Below the pieces are notes generated by a model. That model was not told where the DNA came from. It was given only the letters and a program-made list of their open reading frames with translations, and did not search any database. Position numbers and translations under genes: made by a program. Below are positions 61,551-64,000 of a DNA stretch of 64,000 nucleotides, in pieces (within the stretch, counting starts at the first letter, position 1; every line of letters starts with the position of its first letter). Location: assembly GCF_041381155.1 (NCBI RefSeq), contig NC_091135.1:50914086-50978085 (forward strand). The letters run 5' to 3'. This DNA comes from Argopecten irradians (taxonomy: Eukaryota > Mollusca > Bivalvia > Pectinida > Pectinidae).

Positions 61551-63094
61551 GCATTGTCGTCATAATTTGGATTGTTTTGTTTCTTTTCATTCAATGATGT
61601 GGATTTAGATTGTTATAAAGGACGCTATTGAAGGTTTGAAAGCGCGTTTGCTTATCTTATCTGATAAAGAAGTTTTTGTGTCAATTATTAAATAAAATCA
61701 CAAATTTCGTAACAATATCAACTTTGTGTTCCATACGGCGGGAGTGTCAAAGCATATAACACAACAACATCATTTGTTTTTTGTAACACAGAGTAAATGG
61801 TGAGTATATGATATAGTATACACTAAACGTGCTATAGGACTGTTGCAATTCATTCCATCTATGTTTCAGATATGTTTAACATTATATTCCATTTACAGAT
61901 ATTACTTAATCGATTTCGTCCTGAACCCTTTTAAGCATTTTAGTTTATGTATACCTTGTTTTTATTCCAGCGAACCGTTACCGAGCGTTTAGATAATATC
62001 TTATTATAACTGATGAGAGACACAATGTGTTAATATTTTATATGTTGAATTCTAAATATGTAAACAATCATTATCATGATGACTTGCCGTTACAGCGAGG
62101 CGATAATTTGTTAAAAATGCATATGTAATGGGGCTATAAAGCTAGTACAGACCGCGTTCCTTAGCAACATAATAACAAACGAAAGTCATACTATCAACAT
62201 CGTTTTATTGAATATTTCAGCCATCACTGCTTCCTAAAAAACGTATGGAATGGTCTTATTTACCACATCTGATAGAATTGAAAACACGAACTACAAAGAG
62301 ACACATGATCCTCCATGATCATGACTATGTTATTTTATAAAAGTTCCTTGGGACCCTACATTTTATAAAGCGTAACCGGTTTCATCGTTATCACACCATT
62401 GTGTATAAAGAAGATAAAAAAAAGAAAAACAAGAATTGGAGCCGGTTGTAATCGAGTCATTTATATGTTTCCACCAAAACTCATAACCCTACGTTTCCCG
62501 CCGCATTGCTGCGCCATTGGTTATTCACGTAACAACAGAATCGCCGCACGTGTTGTGCTATCATTATACACCGATAATATTAATACTAGAAAGCATGGTT
62601 ATTGTGTCAATGTCAGTGCAAACTGTAAATATTTGTCTATAATGTTCTACTGCAAACCTCATACTGATTATTCTAGAGTAGTGTTTATTATTTGGGACAA
62701 TGGAATCATAATGAAAACAGGTGTTTCCCAAATAATGTTCCATAATACACTGACCCTTTACTAGTGGTATACATGATCATATCTTATTCTGCAGTGCTTG
62801 GAAGTGTCAATGAATGATATTTAGATTTTGATATGTTTTGTCCGTATTACAGGTGATAACGTGGTAATTTAATTTGCACGTTTGTTAATCTTAATGCATA
62901 AATACCTCTTGCTTTATTTCAACAAGATATTTTGTTTTATTGTTTTGGAAACTAAATGTAAATTATCAAACGATACGTGACTAGTGATGACGTCAATACG
63001 ACTAAATATTGATTTATCTACCTATAAATATGATCAGAGAAAGGATTCATTATAACATTATATGATTTAACATACAAGAATGAAACATTATATT
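61551..63094. other. Intron-like non-coding stretch
   Basis: A 121-codon frame from a GTG at 62,399 has no recognised motif, no ATG start and no splice support. I see nothing else. Confidence 0.45.
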
Positions 63095-63217
63095 AATACC
63101 ATCTGCATTAGAGGGTAACAGTGCCTAGTGTCACCCCGAAGATATCACTATCAATGTGACAGTGATACTCCGAGGGGTGACAATAGGCACGGTCACCCTC
63201 TAATGCAGGTAGTATTT
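63095..63217. repeat. Foldback element, ~58-bp arms, 3-6 base loop
   Basis: The left arm (TCTGCATTAGAGGGTAACAG...) and right arm (...GGTCACCCTCTAATGCAGGT) pair over ~58 bp at about 85%, closing at ATCACTATCA/TGACAGTGAT. It lies in the intron of the secreted-protein gene, 0.4 kb before exon 2. Confidence 0.83.
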
Positions 63218-63599
63218 ATGTTATTATACCAAAAGACTAGTCTAGAAACAAATCCAGCTTTAAAGTATTTGCAATGTATTGAAACATTTTACCAGTTATG
63301 CACAAGTACTCAGTACTGTACTCAGTAGCGCTTATTATCATTGCATTGAAAACAATACTCACAATTAGCATTATGTGGAATATTGCTGTTGTCTTGTCTC
63401 CCGTGTTTGTCAAAATCTTAATGTTTTTGTAAATCTCAATGGTGTATTTCAAGGAATCACAATAATTTCTTTGCAAGAACTGCTTGTATCATTTGTGTAA
63501 ATTTAAAAGTAATTCTACACCCACATGAAATAATAATCATATGATATGTCGCATACAAAAAGAAAGGGCGAGATTATCAATACAGTTATTTGTTTACAG

Positions 63600-63671
63600 T
63601 TTTGCTGTTGGAGATAGTGGGTCACACAAGCAATGCTGTATTAGCCAAATTAGCCGAAACGGGAGAGGAAT
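63600..63671 (+). CDS. Second exon of the secreted-protein gene (signal peptide end, mature start)
   Basis: The acceptor TTATTTGTTTACAG and donor GAAT|GTAAGT are both close to consensus. The 72-nt exon is phase 1 to phase 1. It stays open only in the phase that fits the exon at 56,275, giving LLLEIVGHTSNA, a hydrophobic core plus a small-residue cleavage region, then VLAKLAETGEE. The combined start is a clean signal peptide with likely cleavage after SNA. Later exons lie beyond 64,000. Function unknown. Alternatively this could be an exon of a different transcript. Confidence 0.52.
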
Positions 63672-64000
63672 GTAAGTTTTAAGATCGCAATATTTAACTT
63701 GTTTCCAGTTCAACCTAAACTATTTCAGTTATTCCTGGATAATACTAAAATTTCAATCGACTATGTAAAATGTAATGTTATTGATGGCAGCGAATGTACA
63801 TTTGGAACATAAGAAACGGTATACTTTCTAGTCAAATTATTTAGCAATTATGATCGTAAAAATCACTTATATACATTATGAAATAGTAATTATTTTATTT
63901 ATTGAATTTAAGCAAATACTTGACTTTTAACACATTACAGTGAATTAGGTTTTGAGAAATGCAAAACCTTCACAATATATATTAATTTACCTATCAGATT

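Noticed and set aside
62399..62764. 121-codon open frame from a GTG
   Set aside because: No ATG start, no recognised motif, and it lies in the proposed intron. May be chance.

Overview
The window is nuclear DNA of an animal, most likely a bivalve mollusc (possibly a scallop-type pteriomorph). It is AT-rich with long introns. A split SLC6 transporter gene has GT-AG introns, and interspersed repeats of a kind common in bivalve genomes are frequent. There is no bacterial-style gene packing. The species call is inference from family resemblance, not from a search.

Layout. 1-8.36 kb is a repeat graveyard: a RecQ-like helicase pseudogene split by an interspersed repeat (called R here), an exact 225-bp duplication, an antisense SAP-like fragment, further R copies, a small inverted-repeat element (called M), an unclassified dispersed repeat (called U), hairpins, and an antisense LINE-type ORF1 relic. 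8,363-17,101 is a complete-length Ty3/gypsy LTR retrotransposon with 1,240-bp LTRs about 99.5% identical. Its gag and pol are broken by five frameshifts, but a textbook -1 slippery heptamer survives at the gag/pol junction. 17.1-22.6 kb is mostly featureless, with one possible minus-strand terminal exon. 22.59-23.08 kb is a 53-bp tandem repeat running directly into an 11.9-kb array of a 31-bp minisatellite (23,081-34,962). All very long open frames there are by-products of a stop-free 31-bp unit.

36,480-44,888 holds eleven in-frame exons of an SLC6 (sodium/chloride-coupled) neurotransmitter/amino-acid transporter, from TM3 to the stop codon. The exons for the N-terminus, TM1 and TM2 were not found upstream in the window. 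Its introns carry a hAT-like non-autonomous element with internal repeats, two R copies and a hairpin. In TM7, two ion-coordinating positions are changed (Asn to Asp and Ser to Ala by alignment).

45-64 kb is mostly non-coding: a tRNA-Glu-type SINE with perfect 12-bp target duplications, a second tRNA-like repeat between 55-bp direct repeats, more U and M copies and foldback elements. It also holds two exons (56,275-56,299 and 63,600-63,671) that splice in frame into a convincing signal peptide, the start of an unidentified secreted-protein gene running off the right edge.

No operon logic applies. The two real host genes (SLC6 and the secreted protein) are both on the plus strand. The rest is mobile or tandem DNA, some of it probably affected by uncorrected long-read sequence error.
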